The notes: generated by a model not told the origin, from the letters alone. Shown: positions 42,049 through 52,506, numbered from the stretch's first letter. The stretch is DNA of 64,000 nt from Gammaproteobacteria bacterium (GCA_030680605.1 JAUXUQ010000010.1:62001-126000), one strand, 5' to 3'. Program-made: numbers and translations.

Positions 42049-44148
42049 ATGCAAGACAGTTTACTCATCGAGCTGCTGACCGAAGAGCTGCCACCCAAGT
42101 CGCTGCCAAAACTTTCTCAGGCCTTCTGCGAACGAATATTTGAAGGGCTGAGGGAGCAGGGTTTTGTTGCGGCGGATGCAAATTACGCCGTACTCGTCAG
42201 CGAGTTCGCCACGCCACGCCGCCTTGGCGTGCTGGTGAAAGACGTGGCCCACACGCAATCGGAACGCATCATCGAGCGCAAAGGCCCCGCGCTCGCCAGC
42301 GCCTTCTATGAAAATGAAAAGCCTACGCCCGCGCTCATCGGTTTTGCCAAGTCCTGCGGTGTTGCAATTGAAAAGCTCGAGAAACAAAGCGACAAGAAAG
42401 GCGAACACTTTGTGTTCCGCGCCACGCAACCCGGCGAGCCATTGGAGAATCACTTGGCGACAATCGTTGCAGGCGTCATCAAAAAGCTCCCCGTCGCCAA
42501 GCTGATGCGTTGGGGCGACAGCGATGTGCAGTTCGTGCGCCCGGTGCATGGTTTAATCATGCTGCATGGCAAAAAGATTGTGGCGGGTGAGGTGCTGGGG
42601 CTGCAAAGTGGCAACAAGACGCAGGGTCACCGCTTTTTAAGTGCAGGCGAGGTGGAGATAAAGAGTTCTGCAGACTACACGCAACTCATGCTGGCGAAGG
42701 GCCGGGTGGTTGTTAATCATGAGGTACGTTGTGGCTCAATATCTGATCAGCTTGATAGGGTTGCAAAGGACTTGGGGGATTCGGTTACCTGGACAGTAGG
42801 AGAAAATATCGCGCTGCTGGAGGAGGTGGCGAGCCTTGTCGAATTCCCAGTGGTCTACGCCGGTCGTTTTGATGCCGCGTATCTGGAGGTGCCGGAGGAG
42901 TGTCTGGTTGTCAGTATGCAGCAGAATCAGCGTTATTTTCCCTTGAAAAAGGAAGGCAAGCTCCTCCCTTATTTTTTATTCGCTAGTAATAATGAGGCTG
43001 AGGATTCGGCTCATATCATTCACGGTAATGAGCGTGTACTGCGAGCACGTTTATCTGACGCCAAGTTCTTTTTTGAACAGGACAAGAAGTCTAAGCTTGC
43101 AGATCGGGTGCCGAAGCTCGCCAATGTGGTCTACCACAACAAGCTGGGTAGCCAGTTGCAGCGGGTGGAGCGCATTCAGAAGCTGGCCGTGGCCATCGCC
43201 GAGCGATTCAAGGAAATAAATCGCGTGGCGGATATGCAGCAGGTCGAGCGCGCGGCGTATCTGTGCAAGGCCGATTTGCTGACCGATATGGTGGGTGAAT
43301 TCCCGGAATTGCAGGGCATCATGGGCAGCTACTACGCACTGCATGATGGCGAGGAATTGGGTGTGGCCAATGCGATACGCGATCACTATGAGCGCGTGCC
43401 ACGCAAAGCCGTGGGTATTTGTGTAGGGCTGGCGGACAAGCTGGACACGCTGGTCGGAATCTATGGCATCGGTCTTATCCCCACGGGCGATAAGGATCCA
43501 TTCGCGCTGCGGCGTGCCGCTCTAAGCGTGCTGCGCACATTGATGGAAAACAAGTTGTCGCTCAATCTTATGCAGTTGCTGGAAATCGCCGAGGCGCAGT
43601 TTCCGGCAGGTACGATCGCTCAAGACGCCGTGACCAAGCTGTACGAGTTCATGCTGGAGCGCTTGAAGCCCTATCTGCGCGAGCAGGAGTTTGGCGCGGA
43701 TGAAGTGGATGCCGTGCTGAGCCTCAAGCTCACACGCATGGACTGGATTATTCCCCGCCTCAAGGCGATACAGGCATTTCGCAAGCTGCCAGAGGCGGAG
43801 AGCCTGGCGGCAGCGAACAAGCGCATCCGCAATATTCTGAAGCAGGGCAAGGGCGAGGCGCGCGAGGTAATCGACCACGAACTGTTGCAGGAAGATGCCG
43901 AGAAAATGCTTGCACATCAGGTGGAGCAACTGGAGGCAGCGGTGATGCCCCTGCTGCACCGTGAAGAATACGAGCAGGCCCTCAAGCTGCTCGCATCATT
44001 GCGACCCGCCGTGGATACCTTTTTCGACAAGGTGATGGTGATGGCGGAAGATGCAGGTCTGAGGGATAACCGGCTCGCACTGCTCACCAAGCTGGAGGGT
44101 TTGTTCATGCGTGTGGCGGATATTTCCAGGCTGCACTATGGTGCATAG
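42049..44148 (+). CDS. glyS: Glycyl-tRNA synthetase beta subunit
   Basis: tRNA-binding subunit of GlyRS, 699 residues. DSLLIELLTEELPPKSLPKLSQAF, FATPRRLGVLVKDV, MRWGDSDVQFVRPVHGLIMLHG, VSMQQNQRYFPLKKEGKLLPYFLFASN, KTDLLTDMVGEFPELQG-type core (here KADLLTDMVGEFPELQG), and a C-terminal anticodon-binding DALR-like domain. The stretch 42700-43100 is less GC-rich (about 40 % in a sampled line) than the rest, possibly from recombination. Confidence 0.97.
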   Translation: MQDSLLIELLTEELPPKSLPKLSQAFCERIFEGLREQGFVAADANYAVLVSEFATPRRLGVLVKDVAHTQSERIIERKGPALASAFYENEKPTPALIGFAKSCGVAIEKLEKQSDKKGEHFVFRATQPGEPLENHLATIVAGVIKKLPVAKLMRWGDSDVQFVRPVHGLIMLHGKKIVAGEVLGLQSGNKTQGHRFLSAGEVEIKSSADYTQLMLAKGRVVVNHEVRCGSISDQLDRVAKDLGDSVTWTVGENIALLEEVASLVEFPVVYAGRFDAAYLEVPEECLVVSMQQNQRYFPLKKEGKLLPYFLFASNNEAEDSAHIIHGNERVLRARLSDAKFFFEQDKKSKLADRVPKLANVVYHNKLGSQLQRVERIQKLAVAIAERFKEINRVADMQQVERAAYLCKADLLTDMVGEFPELQGIMGSYYALHDGEELGVANAIRDHYERVPRKAVGICVGLADKLDTLVGIYGIGLIPTGDKDPFALRRAALSVLRTLMENKLSLNLMQLLEIAEAQFPAGTIAQDAVTKLYEFMLERLKPYLREQEFGADEVDAVLSLKLTRMDWIIPRLKAIQAFRKLPEAESLAAANKRIRNILKQGKGEAREVIDHELLQEDAEKMLAHQVEQLEAAVMPLLHREEYEQALKLLASLRPAVDTFFDKVMVMAEDAGLRDNRLALLTKLEGLFMRVADISRLHYGA

Positions 44149-44151
44149 CCC

Positions 44152-44368
44152 CGAGCCACCTGGAGCTTGTCATTCTCGATGGTGACGGTGTCGGCTGCGG
44201 CGAATCTATAACATCACCCGATGAGTAAATTTATGTCCTGGGTGCTCTGGAACCCATCGCGCGCGTGAGTCGTGTGGCATACCGTCGTGGTAGCGACGCG
44301 CGGCAGGTTTCCCGCTGGGGTTGCACAATGGTTTGGCGACCTTTGTAAGTTCGGCGTCGGGGGTATTG
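44152..44368 (+). pseudogene. gmhB: Relic of gmhB (heptose 1,7-bisphosphate phosphatase)
   Basis: Between glyS and plsC, where relatives carry gmhB, the DNA still encodes pieces of its N-terminal half. In one frame LVILDGDGV at 44166-44192 matches LVILDRDGV, including the HAD nucleophile Asp, and SPDE then hits TAA at 44226-44228. A second frame gives ALEPIARVSRVAY, like SLEAIARLxxAGY; a third gives TVVVAT at 44281-44298, like RVVVATNQSG. Several frame changes and stops and loss of the C-terminal half show it is dead. LPS heptose synthesis would need another phosphatase. Confidence 0.7.
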
Positions 44369-45082
44369 ATGCTATTTTTGCGCTCACTGTTGTTTGCCTG
44401 CTGTCAGGTGATTACAACGCTGATATTTGCCCCGCTCAGCGTTCTGGCGGGCCTGCTGCCATTTTGCCACCGTTATCGTTTTATCAGCCTCTGGAGTTAC
44501 CTCAATCTCTGGTGTGTGGAAAAGATTTGTGGTCTGCGTTATGAAGTAATCGGGAGTGGGCATGTTCCGCCCGGCCCCTGTGTGATTTTGTGCAAGCACC
44601 AGTCGGCCTGGGAGACGTATGCGCTGCCCTGCATTTTTCCGCAACCGCTGTCGTGGGTGTGCAAGCGTGAACTGCTGTGGATACCATTCTTCGGCTGGGG
44701 ACTCGCCATGATGCAGCCAATTGCCATCGACCGTGGCGCGGGCCGCAAGGCGCTGGAGCAACTGGTTGGCCAAGGGATAGACCGGCTCAGCCGCGGGCGC
44801 TCGGTGGTAATTTTCCCCGAAGGTACACGCGTCGCGCCCGGTGAAAAGCGCCGTTATGCGATCGGCGGCGCGATGCTGGCCGAACGTTCCGGTTATCCGG
44901 TGCTGCCTATCGCGCATAACGCGGGAGAATTTTGGCCCAAGCGTGGATTTATCAAACGCCCCGGCACGATACATTTGGTGATCGGCCCGGTAATCGAGAG
45001 CAAGGGCAAAAGTGCGAGCGAGATCAATGCACAGGCAGAGTACTGGATTGAGGCGACTATGGCGCAGTTGCCGCGTGCGTGA
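44369..45082 (+). CDS. plsC: 1-acyl-sn-glycerol-3-phosphate acyltransferase
   Basis: Makes phosphatidic acid from lysophosphatidate at the inner membrane. About 237 residues: N-terminal membrane segment (SLLFACCQVITTLIFAPLSVLAGLLPF), then the acyltransferase motifs CKHQSAWETYAL (HX4D-like, here HQSAWE), PFFGWGLAMMQPIAIDRG, VVIFPEGTRVAPG and VLPIAHNAGEFWP. ATG 44369 with GGGG upstream was preferred to 44321, which lies in the gmhB relic. Catalytic motif is HxxxxE, as in this PlsC subgroup. Confidence 0.92.
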   Translation: MLFLRSLLFACCQVITTLIFAPLSVLAGLLPFCHRYRFISLWSYLNLWCVEKICGLRYEVIGSGHVPPGPCVILCKHQSAWETYALPCIFPQPLSWVCKRELLWIPFFGWGLAMMQPIAIDRGAGRKALEQLVGQGIDRLSRGRSVVIFPEGTRVAPGEKRRYAIGGAMLAERSGYPVLPIAHNAGEFWPKRGFIKRPGTIHLVIGPVIESKGKSASEINAQAEYWIEATMAQLPRA

Positions 45083-45120
45083 TGAGGCGTACGCCGTTGT
45101 CTCAGGATTTTAGATTCAGC

Positions 45121-45263
45121 GGCCAGCGGGCGCACCCCTGCGGCGAGATTACGGTACCCGGCGTAGGCGATCATGGCGGCGTTGTCGGTACAGAATTCCA
45201 GTCTTTGGTAAAATACCTCCGTGCTGTCGAGTTCGGCAAAGCGTTCGTGCAGTGTCGCAGGGT
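45121..45263 (-). pseudogene. Duplicated 3' fragment of tsaD
   Basis: A minus-strand stretch repeats the end of the adjacent tsaD gene: [29 protein letters not shown] and GVRP. Nucleotides 45142-45252 align with 45357-45467 in tsaD, an offset of 215 bp, with high but not complete identity (I estimate around 85 %). It lacks the N-terminal 80 % of the gene and runs into unrelated sequence. This is a partial tandem duplication or recombination scar, not a working gene. Confidence 0.8.
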
Positions 45264-45287
45264 GCATTCCATACACCCTACCTTGCT

Positions 45288-46286
45288 TCATGTATTCAAG
45301 CCCAGCGGCCAGCGCGCGTGCACGTCGAAGGCCAGCCGGTCCGGGCGCAGGCCTGTGGCGAGATTGCGGTAACCTGCGTAGGCGATCATGGCGGCATTAT
45401 CGGTACAGAATTCCAGCCGGGGGTAGGATACCTCCGCGTCCAGCTCGGCGAAACGTTCACGTAGCCGCAAGTTCGCGCTCACGCCACCTGAGACCACCAA
45501 CCGCTGCAGGCCGGTCGCTTGCAGGGCGCGCTCGCATTTGATGGCCAGCGTATCCACCACCGCGTCCTGAAAGGCGCAGGCGATGTCGGCGTAGGCCTGG
45601 GCGTCTTGCCCGGCGCTGCGGAGGGTGGTGAGTGCGTGGGTCTTGAGCCCGCTGAAGCTGAAGTCGAGGCCGGGGCGGTCGGTCATCGGGCGCGGGAAGT
45701 CGAAGCGGGCTGGATTGCCTTGACGCGCCAGTTGCTCCAGCGCCGGGCCGCCGGGGTAGGCGAGGCCGAGCAGCTTGGCGGTCTTGTCGAACGCCTCGCC
45801 TGCCGCGTCGTCGAGCGACTCCCCCAGCAGACGGTAGTGTCCCACATCTGTCACCTCTACCAGCAGCGTGTGCCCACCTGACACCAGCAGTGCGACGAAG
45901 GGAAATGCGGGTGGGTCGGGCTCGAGCAGGGGGGCGAGCAGGTGGGCCTCCATGTGGTGCACCGGCAGGGCCGGTACGCCCCAGGCCCAGGCGAGGCTGT
46001 GGCCAACAGCGGCCCCGACCAGCAGGGCGCCCACCAGGCCGGGGCCGGCGGTGTAGGCCACGGCGTCGATGTCCTGCGGATGACAGCCGGCCTCAGCCAG
46101 TACGGCGCGTATCAGTGGCAGGGTCTTCTGGATGTGGTCGCGTGAGGCCAGCTCCGGCACTACGCCACCGTACTCTGCGTGCAATGCGGCCTGGCTGTGC
46201 AGGGCATGCGCCAGCAGCCCTCGCTCGCCGTCATAGAGGGCGGCAGCGGTTTCGTCACAGGAGGTTTCAATGCCCAGGATGCGCAT
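45288..46286 (-). CDS. tsaD: tRNA N6-threonylcarbamoyladenosine transferase TsaD
   Basis: Transfers the threonylcarbamoyl group to A37 of ANN-decoding tRNAs, with TsaB and TsaE. 332 residues, ASKHA fold: [24 protein letters not shown], the Fe-binding [37 protein letters not shown] and [15 protein letters not shown], with the closing Asp in [13 protein letters not shown]. Complete; its tail sequence is duplicated just downstream. Divergent from rpsU, the usual arrangement. Confidence 0.97.
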   Translation of the reverse strand: MRILGIETSCDETAAALYDGERGLLAHALHSQAALHAEYGGVVPELASRDHIQKTLPLIRAVLAEAGCHPQDIDAVAYTAGPGLVGALLVGAAVGHSLAWAWGVPALPVHHMEAHLLAPLLEPDPPAFPFVALLVSGGHTLLVEVTDVGHYRLLGESLDDAAGEAFDKTAKLLGLAYPGGPALEQLARQGNPARFDFPRPMTDRPGLDFSFSGLKTHALTTLRSAGQDAQAYADIACAFQDAVVDTLAIKCERALQATGLQRLVVSGGVSANLRLRERFAELDAEVSYPRLEFCTDNAAMIAYAGYRNLATGLRPDRLAFDVHARWPLGLNT

Positions 46287-46306
46287 GCGGCGGCTCGGAA
46301 CAGGTT

Positions 46307-46336
46307 TTGCAATTATGCGGGTAAGTGCAGTATCAT
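46307..46336 (+). promoter_or_regulatory. Candidate promoter of rpsU
   Basis: TTGCAA (46307-46312), 18-bp spacer, TATCAT (46331-46336), about 45 bp before the rpsU ATG, in the 95-bp gap to the divergent tsaD. Confidence 0.45.
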
Positions 46337-46381
46337 TGCATGTTCTCGATTCTAAGTAACCGATAATTGACAGGATATTCG

Positions 46382-46657
46382 ATGCCGTCCGTACGAATTA
46401 AAGAAAATGAGCCGTTTGAAATTGCCCTGCGCCGTTTCAAACGCACCTGCGAAAAGGCTGGCGTGTTGACGGAGTCGCGTCGCCGCGAGTTTTATGAAAA
46501 ACCCACCTCTATCCGCAAACGCAAGGCGGCTGCAGCCGTGAAGCGCCAGCAGAAAAAGACCCTGCGCGGCAGTCTGGCAGCGCGGGCGATGATGATGCGT
46601 CCCGGCGCAGCAGCAGCGGAGAAAGAGCGTCGTCCACGCCGTTCTGGCGGCTATTGA
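46382..46657 (+). CDS. rpsU: 30S ribosomal protein S21 with C-terminal extension
   Basis: Small 30S protein that helps translation initiation. [56 protein letters not shown] is standard, but the protein is 91 residues against about 70 in most relatives. The usual short RLY end is replaced by about 30 residues, [20 protein letters not shown] then [17 protein letters not shown] lies 7 nt upstream of the ATG at 46382. First gene of the rpsU-dnaG-rpoD macromolecular-synthesis group. Confidence 0.93.
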   Translation: MPSVRIKENEPFEIALRRFKRTCEKAGVLTESRRREFYEKPTSIRKRKAAAAVKRQQKKTLRGSLAARAMMMRPGAAAAEKERRPRRSGGY

Positions 46658-46684
46658 TCCACACTCCGGTGCCAATGCCTGCTC

Positions 46685-47137
46685 ATGGCTGATGCCCCGC
46701 TGAAGCTGCGGGTTAGCGAGGACATGAAGTCCGCGCTACGTGCGGGCGAGAAGCAGCGGCTGGGCATCATTCGCCTGATTCTGGCGGCCATCAAGCAGCG
46801 CGAAGTGGACGAGCGCATCATGCTCGATGACAGTCAGGTGCTCGCGGTGCTGGAGAAGATGGTCAAGCAGCGGCGCGAGTCGATCAGCCAGTACGAAGCA
46901 GCTGCACGGCAGGATCTGGCCGACCAGGAGAAATATGAGTTGGGTGTGTTGCAGGCGTATATGCCCGCCGCGCTGAGTGAAGCAGAGGTGGATGCCCTGA
47001 TCACCGCTGCCATCGCCGAAACCGGTGCAACAACCGGGAAAGACATGGGCAAGGTCATCGCCGCGCTCAGACCCAAGGTGCAAGGCCGGGTCGACATGGG
47101 CCAGGTCAGTGCCAGGATAAAGGCAAAATTGGCGTAG
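46685..47137 (+). CDS. yqeY: GatB/YqeY domain protein
   Basis: 150-residue protein of the YqeY family, similar to the tail domain of GatB (tRNA-dependent amidotransferase). SEDMKSALRAGEKQRLGIIRLILAAIKQREVDER, QRRESISQYEAAARQDLADQEKYELGVLQAYMP and KDMGKVIAALRPKVQGRVDMGQVS are conserved. Free-standing YqeY may bind tRNA; role unproven. Commonly sits between rpsU and dnaG. Confidence 0.94.
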   Translation: MADAPLKLRVSEDMKSALRAGEKQRLGIIRLILAAIKQREVDERIMLDDSQVLAVLEKMVKQRRESISQYEAAARQDLADQEKYELGVLQAYMPAALSEAEVDALITAAIAETGATTGKDMGKVIAALRPKVQGRVDMGQVSARIKAKLA

Positions 47138-47193
47138 AGCCCGAGCGTCTTCTGGACTATGATGGTCCAGTCCCCCGTTCTGAATTTCTGGTC

Positions 47194-49002
47194 ATGGCAG
47201 GCCGTATCCCCCAGCAGTTTATTGATGAGTTGTTGACCCGCGTGGATGTCGTCGAGGTGATCGACGCACGCGTGCCGCTACGCAAGGCGGGGCGCGAATA
47301 CACGGCCTGCTGCCCTTTCCACGACGAAAAAACCCCCTCCTTCACGGTGAGCCCGGACAAGCAGTTCTACTACTGCTTTGGCTGCGGCGCCCATGGCACC
47401 GCACTCGGCTTTCTGATTGATTACGAGCATCTTGATTTCATCGAGGCGGTGCAGGAGTTGGCCGCACGCGTGGGTATGGAGGTGCCGCGTACCTCACAGG
47501 AAGCTGTCGCCACACCCGCAGGGGCACCACTCTACGGTGTGCTGGAGCAGGCAGCGGCCTGGTACCGACGCCAGTTGCGTGAACATCCCGAGGCCGGGCG
47601 TGCAGTGGAGTATCTCAAGGGCCGGGGGCTTACGGGTACGACGGCGGCGGACTATGGCATCGGATTTGCGCCAGCGGGTTGGGACAATCTCAAGCGTGCA
47701 ACGGGCGCAGAAGAAGGGGCACTGGTTCAGCTTGGGCTGCTGATTAAAAAGGACGAGGGTGGTACCCATGACCGCTTTCGCAACCGCATCATGTTTCCGA
47801 TCCATGATGCACGTGGCCGCGTCATCGGCTTTGGCGGGCGGGTGATCGATGCAGCGGACGACGCACAGGGACGTGCTAGTGTCGCGGGAAGCAGGACGCC
47901 GGAAGCGACGAACCCCAAGTATCTCAATTCACCGGAGTCTGTGTTATTCCACAAGGGGCGCGAGCTGTATGGCCTGTACCAGGCGCGCAAGGCGGTGCGT
48001 GCGCTTACGCGTCTGCTGGTGGTGGAGGGTTATATGGATGTGGTGATGCTGGCCCAGCACGGCATACACAACGCCGTCGCCACGCTCGGTACAGCCACTA
48101 CGCATGAGCATATGGAGCGGTTGTTCCGGGTGGTGCCGGAAGTAGTATTTTGCTTTGACGGCGACCGTGCCGGGCGTGAAGCGGCGTGGCGCGCCCTGAT
48201 CAACAGCCTGCCGCTGATGCGCGACGGACGCCAGATCGGCTTTCTGTTTTTGCCCGAGGGCGAAGACCCGGACAGCTTGGTACAGCAGGAGGGGAGTGAG
48301 GCCTTTCTGGCGCGCGCAACGCGGCCCGTACCGCTATCAGAATTCTTTTATGAAGGTTTAATGGCCGAGGCCGATATAAGCAGCATGGACGGCCGGGCCC
48401 GGCTGGTGGAACTTGCGCGCCCGTTACTGGCCAAACTGGCACCAGGTGCTTTTCAGCACATGATGGTGGCGCGACTGGCTGAACTGGTGCGGATCGATGC
48501 GCAGCAGCTGGCGCGCATGCTGGCTGCAGGTAAGCCGCCAGCTACTGCGCCGGACGGCAGGCAGGAGCGCTACAAACGGGTGTCGGCGCCCCCGACCGCC
48601 ATGTCCCAGGCCCGGCTGGTGATTGCCTTATTGTTGAGCCGACCGAGCTTGGCAGCGCAGGCCGGCGATCCACAGCGGTTTGCTGGCCTGGAGGTGGCGG
48701 GTGCGGCGTTATTGCAGGAGATGCTGGAATTATTGCACCAGCATCCGCATCTAAGCCCGGCGGCCCTGCTCGAGCACTGGCGCGACACCGAGCAGGGTCG
48801 ACAGTTGATGAAGCTGGCCCAGTGGCGGCACCCGGTACCTGAAGAGGGGGTGGAGGCCGAATTCCGCATCGCCCTTGAGCGGCTGTATACGCAGGGGCTG
48901 GAGCAGCGCAAGGAGCGCTTGATCGATAAGGCGCACCAAGGCCAGCTGAGCGCTGAGGAGAAGCAGGAGATGGCTGCTTGGACGGTTCCCGGTTCTCGCT
49001 GA
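47194..49002 (+). CDS. dnaG: DNA primase
   Basis: Makes RNA primers at the replication fork with DnaB. 602 residues: N-terminal zinc finger CPFHDEKTPSFTVSPDKQFYYCFGCG (CHC2 type), the RNA-polymerase core with GRVIGFGGRVI and the TOPRIM motifs VVEGYMDVVML and CFDGDRAGREAAWRA, and a C-terminal helicase-binding domain (~450-600). Complete. A short dyad CTGGAC/GTCCAG lies just before it (47155-47172), without a T-run. Confidence 0.97.
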   Translation: MAGRIPQQFIDELLTRVDVVEVIDARVPLRKAGREYTACCPFHDEKTPSFTVSPDKQFYYCFGCGAHGTALGFLIDYEHLDFIEAVQELAARVGMEVPRTSQEAVATPAGAPLYGVLEQAAAWYRRQLREHPEAGRAVEYLKGRGLTGTTAADYGIGFAPAGWDNLKRATGAEEGALVQLGLLIKKDEGGTHDRFRNRIMFPIHDARGRVIGFGGRVIDAADDAQGRASVAGSRTPEATNPKYLNSPESVLFHKGRELYGLYQARKAVRALTRLLVVEGYMDVVMLAQHGIHNAVATLGTATTHEHMERLFRVVPEVVFCFDGDRAGREAAWRALINSLPLMRDGRQIGFLFLPEGEDPDSLVQQEGSEAFLARATRPVPLSEFFYEGLMAEADISSMDGRARLVELARPLLAKLAPGAFQHMMVARLAELVRIDAQQLARMLAAGKPPATAPDGRQERYKRVSAPPTAMSQARLVIALLLSRPSLAAQAGDPQRFAGLEVAGAALLQEMLELLHQHPHLSPAALLEHWRDTEQGRQLMKLAQWRHPVPEEGVEAEFRIALERLYTQGLEQRKERLIDKAHQGQLSAEEKQEMAAWTVPGSR

Positions 49003-49059
49003 CGCAGGCAGTCTGATGTTGTACAATAACAGGTTACTTAACAGGGTTACGGCTACGGC

Positions 49060-50901
49060 ATGAAACAGGAACAGCAAGAGTCCCAACTCAAGCTCCTTAT
49101 CGCACACGGCAAGGAGCAGGGCTACCTCACCTACCGTGAGGTCAACGATCATCTGCCGGATGAGATCGTCGATCCTGAACAGATCGAAGATATCATCAGC
49201 ATGATCAATGATATGGGTATTCCAGTGCACGAAGTGGCACCGGATACCGACACCCTGCTCATGGCGGATACCGCCGTCAGCACGGACGATGATGCCGCTG
49301 AAGAGGCCGCTGCGGCACTGGCGGCAGTGGACAGTGATTTTGGCCGCACCACGGACCCGGTGCGCATGTATATGCGCGAAATGGGCGCGGTCGAGTTGCT
49401 GACGCGCGAGGGCGAAATCGTGATCGCCAAGCGTATCGAAGACGGCTTGTCCCAGGTGCTTTCAGCGCTGGCTACCTATCCCGGCACCATCAGTGACCTC
49501 TTGCGTGAGTATGATCGCGCCGAAGGCGGTGAGCAGCGCCTGGCCGATGTGATCAGCGGTTATATCGATCCGCTTGCGCTAGAGGGCGCGCCGGCTGCGG
49601 AAGAGGCTGCCAAGAAGTCGGATGACGATGATTCCGGCGACGATGACGATGACAGCGACAGCAGCGATTCAGAAGAGACGCTGGAGACTGGACCTGACCC
49701 GGAGGAGGCGCGCACCCGGTTCGCAGCATTGAGAAGCCTGCAGCAGAAACATGCGATGGCGCTGGCCAAACATGGCAAGCCGCACTCGAAAGCCATGAAA
49801 CTGCGGCAGGAGCTCACCGACTGTTTCATGGAGTTCAAGATGGTACCGCGCCTGATCGACCGGCTGGTCGGCAGCCTGCGCCAAGTGGTGGATCGCATTC
49901 GCGCCCAGGAGCGCGTGATCATGGACATCTGTGTCAACAAGGCGCACATGCCGCGCAAGGAATTCATCACCACCTTTCCCGACAACGAGGTAGATCTGAC
50001 CTGGCTGGATCGCCACATCAAGGCGAAGCGCGACTACTCGTCCACGCTGTCCCAGTACCGTGACGAAATACTGCGTGCGCAGAGTCGGCTGGTGGGTATG
50101 CAGGATGAATATGGCATGACCATCGGCGAGATCAAGGACATCAATCGCCGCATGTCCATCGGCGAAGCCAAGGCGCGTCGTGCCAAGAAGGAAATGGTCG
50201 AGGCCAACCTGCGTCTGGTGATCTCGATTGCCAAGAAATATACCAATCGCGGCCTGCAATTTCTCGATCTGATTCAGGAGGGCAACATCGGCCTGATGAA
50301 GGCAGTGGACAAGTTCGAGTACCGTCGCGGTTACAAGTTTTCAACCTACGCCACCTGGTGGATACGCCAGGCCATTACCCGTTCGATTGCCGATCAGGCG
50401 CGCACCATCCGTATTCCGGTGCACATGATCGAGACCATCAACAAGCTCAACCGCATTTCGCGCCAGATGCTGCAAGAGGTGGGGCGCGAGCCGACGCCGG
50501 ATGAAATCTCCAAGCGGATGGACATGCCGGAAGACAAGGTGCGCAAGATACTCAAGATTGCCAAGGAGCCGATCTCGATGGAGACGCCCATAGGCGATGA
50601 CGAGGATTCGCATCTGGGCGATTTTATCGAGGACATCAACGTGCTGTCGCCCGGTGACGCGGCTACCTTCGAGGGTCTGCGCGAGGCGACGCTGGATGTG
50701 CTGGAAGGGCTGACGCCGCGTGAGGCCAAGGTATTGCGCATGCGCTTCGGCATCGACATGAACACCGACCACACGCTGGAGGAGGTGGGCAAGCAATTTG
50801 ATGTCACGCGTGAACGCATCCGCCAGATCGAGGCCAAGGCGTTGCGCAAGTTGCGCCACCCGAGTCGTTCCGAGCAATTGCGGAGCTTCCTGGATCTCTA
50901 G
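49060..50901 (+). CDS. rpoD: RNA polymerase primary sigma factor RpoD
   Basis: Housekeeping sigma-70, 613 residues. Region 1.1 ([25 protein letters not shown]), region 1.2 ([21 protein letters not shown]), an acidic non-conserved region rich in Asp/Ser (~185-215), region 2 ([66 protein letters not shown]), region 3 and region 4 ([29 protein letters not shown]). Promoters within the window should follow TTGACA-N17-TATAAT. Confidence 0.98.
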   Translation: MKQEQQESQLKLLIAHGKEQGYLTYREVNDHLPDEIVDPEQIEDIISMINDMGIPVHEVAPDTDTLLMADTAVSTDDDAAEEAAAALAAVDSDFGRTTDPVRMYMREMGAVELLTREGEIVIAKRIEDGLSQVLSALATYPGTISDLLREYDRAEGGEQRLADVISGYIDPLALEGAPAAEEAAKKSDDDDSGDDDDDSDSSDSEETLETGPDPEEARTRFAALRSLQQKHAMALAKHGKPHSKAMKLRQELTDCFMEFKMVPRLIDRLVGSLRQVVDRIRAQERVIMDICVNKAHMPRKEFITTFPDNEVDLTWLDRHIKAKRDYSSTLSQYRDEILRAQSRLVGMQDEYGMTIGEIKDINRRMSIGEAKARRAKKEMVEANLRLVISIAKKYTNRGLQFLDLIQEGNIGLMKAVDKFEYRRGYKFSTYATWWIRQAITRSIADQARTIRIPVHMIETINKLNRISRQMLQEVGREPTPDEISKRMDMPEDKVRKILKIAKEPISMETPIGDDEDSHLGDFIEDINVLSPGDAATFEGLREATLDVLEGLTPREAKVLRMRFGIDMNTDHTLEEVGKQFDVTRERIRQIEAKALRKLRHPSRSEQLRSFLDL

Positions 50902-50998
50902 ACGGCAGGGAAAAGAAATAAAGATATAAGAGAAAAGTAAAAACAAGATAACAACCCGCTCGTCTCTTTTCCCTTTGTTCTTTTCGCTGTATTTAACC

Positions 50999-51075
<77 letters not shown>

Positions 51076-51086
51076 CTTCTGCAACT

Positions 51087-52406
51087 ATGTCGCATACCCC
51101 TCCTAAAGTCGGTTTCGTGAGCCTCGGCTGCCCCAAGGCGCTGGTGGATTCCGAGCAGATACTCACCCAGTTGCGGGCCGAGGGCTACGCGGTTGCACCG
51201 ACGTACCAGGATGCCGACCTCGTGATCGTCAACACCTGTGGTTTCATTGACGCGGCCGTGGAAGAGTCGCTCGATGCCATTGGCGAGGCGCTGGCGGAAA
51301 ACGGCAAGGTGATTGTGACCGGTTGCCTCGGCGCCAGGGGCGAGGTGGTCAAGCAGGCCCATCCGCAGGTGCTCGCTGTCACTGGCCCGCACGCACTGCA
51401 GGAGGTGATGGCCGCAGTGCACACCCATTTGCCCGCACTGCACGACCCGTTTGTCAGTCTGGTGCCGCCACAAGGCGTCAAGCTCACACCCAAGCACTAC
51501 GCCTATCTCAAAATCTCCGAGGGTTGCAACCACCGCTGCACGTTTTGCATCATCCCTGCAATGCGTGGCGATCTGGTAAGTCGGCCGGTCAACGACGTGC
51601 TGCAGGAGGCCGAGAATCTGGTGAATGCGGGCGTCAGGGAGCTGCTGGTGATCTCGCAGGACACCAGCGCCTACGGTGTCGATGTCAAATACCGTACCGG
51701 ATTCTGGCGCGGGCGGCCGACGAAGACACACATTACACCGCTGGCGCAGGCGCTGGGCGAGCTGGGGGTGTGGGTGCGGCTGCATTATGTGTACCCCTAT
51801 CCGCACGTGGATGACCTGATTCCGCTGATGGCGGAAGGCAAGATTCTGCCCTATCTTGATGTGCCGCTGCAGCATGCGAGTCCTGCCATCCTCAAGGCCA
51901 TGAGGCGGCCGGCCAACAGCGAAAACACGCTGGCACGGATCCAGCGCTGGCGCAGTATCTGCCCGGATATCAGCTTGCGCAGCACCTTCATCGTGGGCTT
52001 CCCCGGCGAGACGGCGGACGACTTTGAGCGCTTGCTGGATTTCTTGCGGGAGGCAGAACTCGACCGTGTCGGAGCCTTCCCCTACTCGGCAGTGGAAGGC
52101 GCGCGCGCCAACGCCCTGGCCCAGCCGGTGGCGGAGGAGGTGAAGCTGGAGCGGCTGGAGCGCTTTATGGCGGTACAGGCGGGTATCTCGGCGACCCGGC
52201 TGCAGCGCCGCATAGGGCGCACTTACCCAGTGCTGATAGACGCGGTGGACGCCGGCGGGGCGCGTGCCCGTTCGGCCTGTGAGGCACCCGAGATTGACGG
52301 TGTGATCAGGGTTTCAGGCGCAGCGGGGTTGACCGTCGGGGCCCAAATAAAGGTGCGGATTACGGGCGCCGGCCAGCACGATCTGCTGGCCGAGAAAGTG
52401 AGCTGA
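51087..52406 (+). CDS. rimO: Ribosomal protein S12 methylthiotransferase RimO
   Basis: Radical-SAM enzyme that methylthiolates Asp88 of ribosomal protein S12. 439 residues: N-terminal UPF0004 domain with [16 protein letters not shown] and [22 protein letters not shown]; radical-SAM triad [15 protein letters not shown]; and a C-terminal TRAM domain. Start at ATG 51087 has no ribosome-binding site and is only 11 nt after the tRNA 3' end, so the mRNA is probably released by tRNA processing. The frame extends into the tRNA but that part is not coding. Confidence 0.96.
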   Translation: MSHTPPKVGFVSLGCPKALVDSEQILTQLRAEGYAVAPTYQDADLVIVNTCGFIDAAVEESLDAIGEALAENGKVIVTGCLGARGEVVKQAHPQVLAVTGPHALQEVMAAVHTHLPALHDPFVSLVPPQGVKLTPKHYAYLKISEGCNHRCTFCIIPAMRGDLVSRPVNDVLQEAENLVNAGVRELLVISQDTSAYGVDVKYRTGFWRGRPTKTHITPLAQALGELGVWVRLHYVYPYPHVDDLIPLMAEGKILPYLDVPLQHASPAILKAMRRPANSENTLARIQRWRSICPDISLRSTFIVGFPGETADDFERLLDFLREAELDRVGAFPYSAVEGARANALAQPVAEEVKLERLERFMAVQAGISATRLQRRIGRTYPVLIDAVDAGGARARSACEAPEIDGVIRVSGAAGLTVGAQIKVRITGAGQHDLLAEKVS

Positions 52407-52506
52407 TCCAATGTTTGTCATAGCGGGAAAATCTGTGCTAATCTCAGATGGGTTCTATTGCAGTATTGTCCGCTGACGGAGGTTTAAATTTATTCCAGCA
52501 AGATGC

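Noticed and set aside
42660-43110. Lower-GC patch in glyS as a transferred segment
   Set aside because: The shift is mild and the protein is fully conserved; recombination is possible but not supported enough for a finding.
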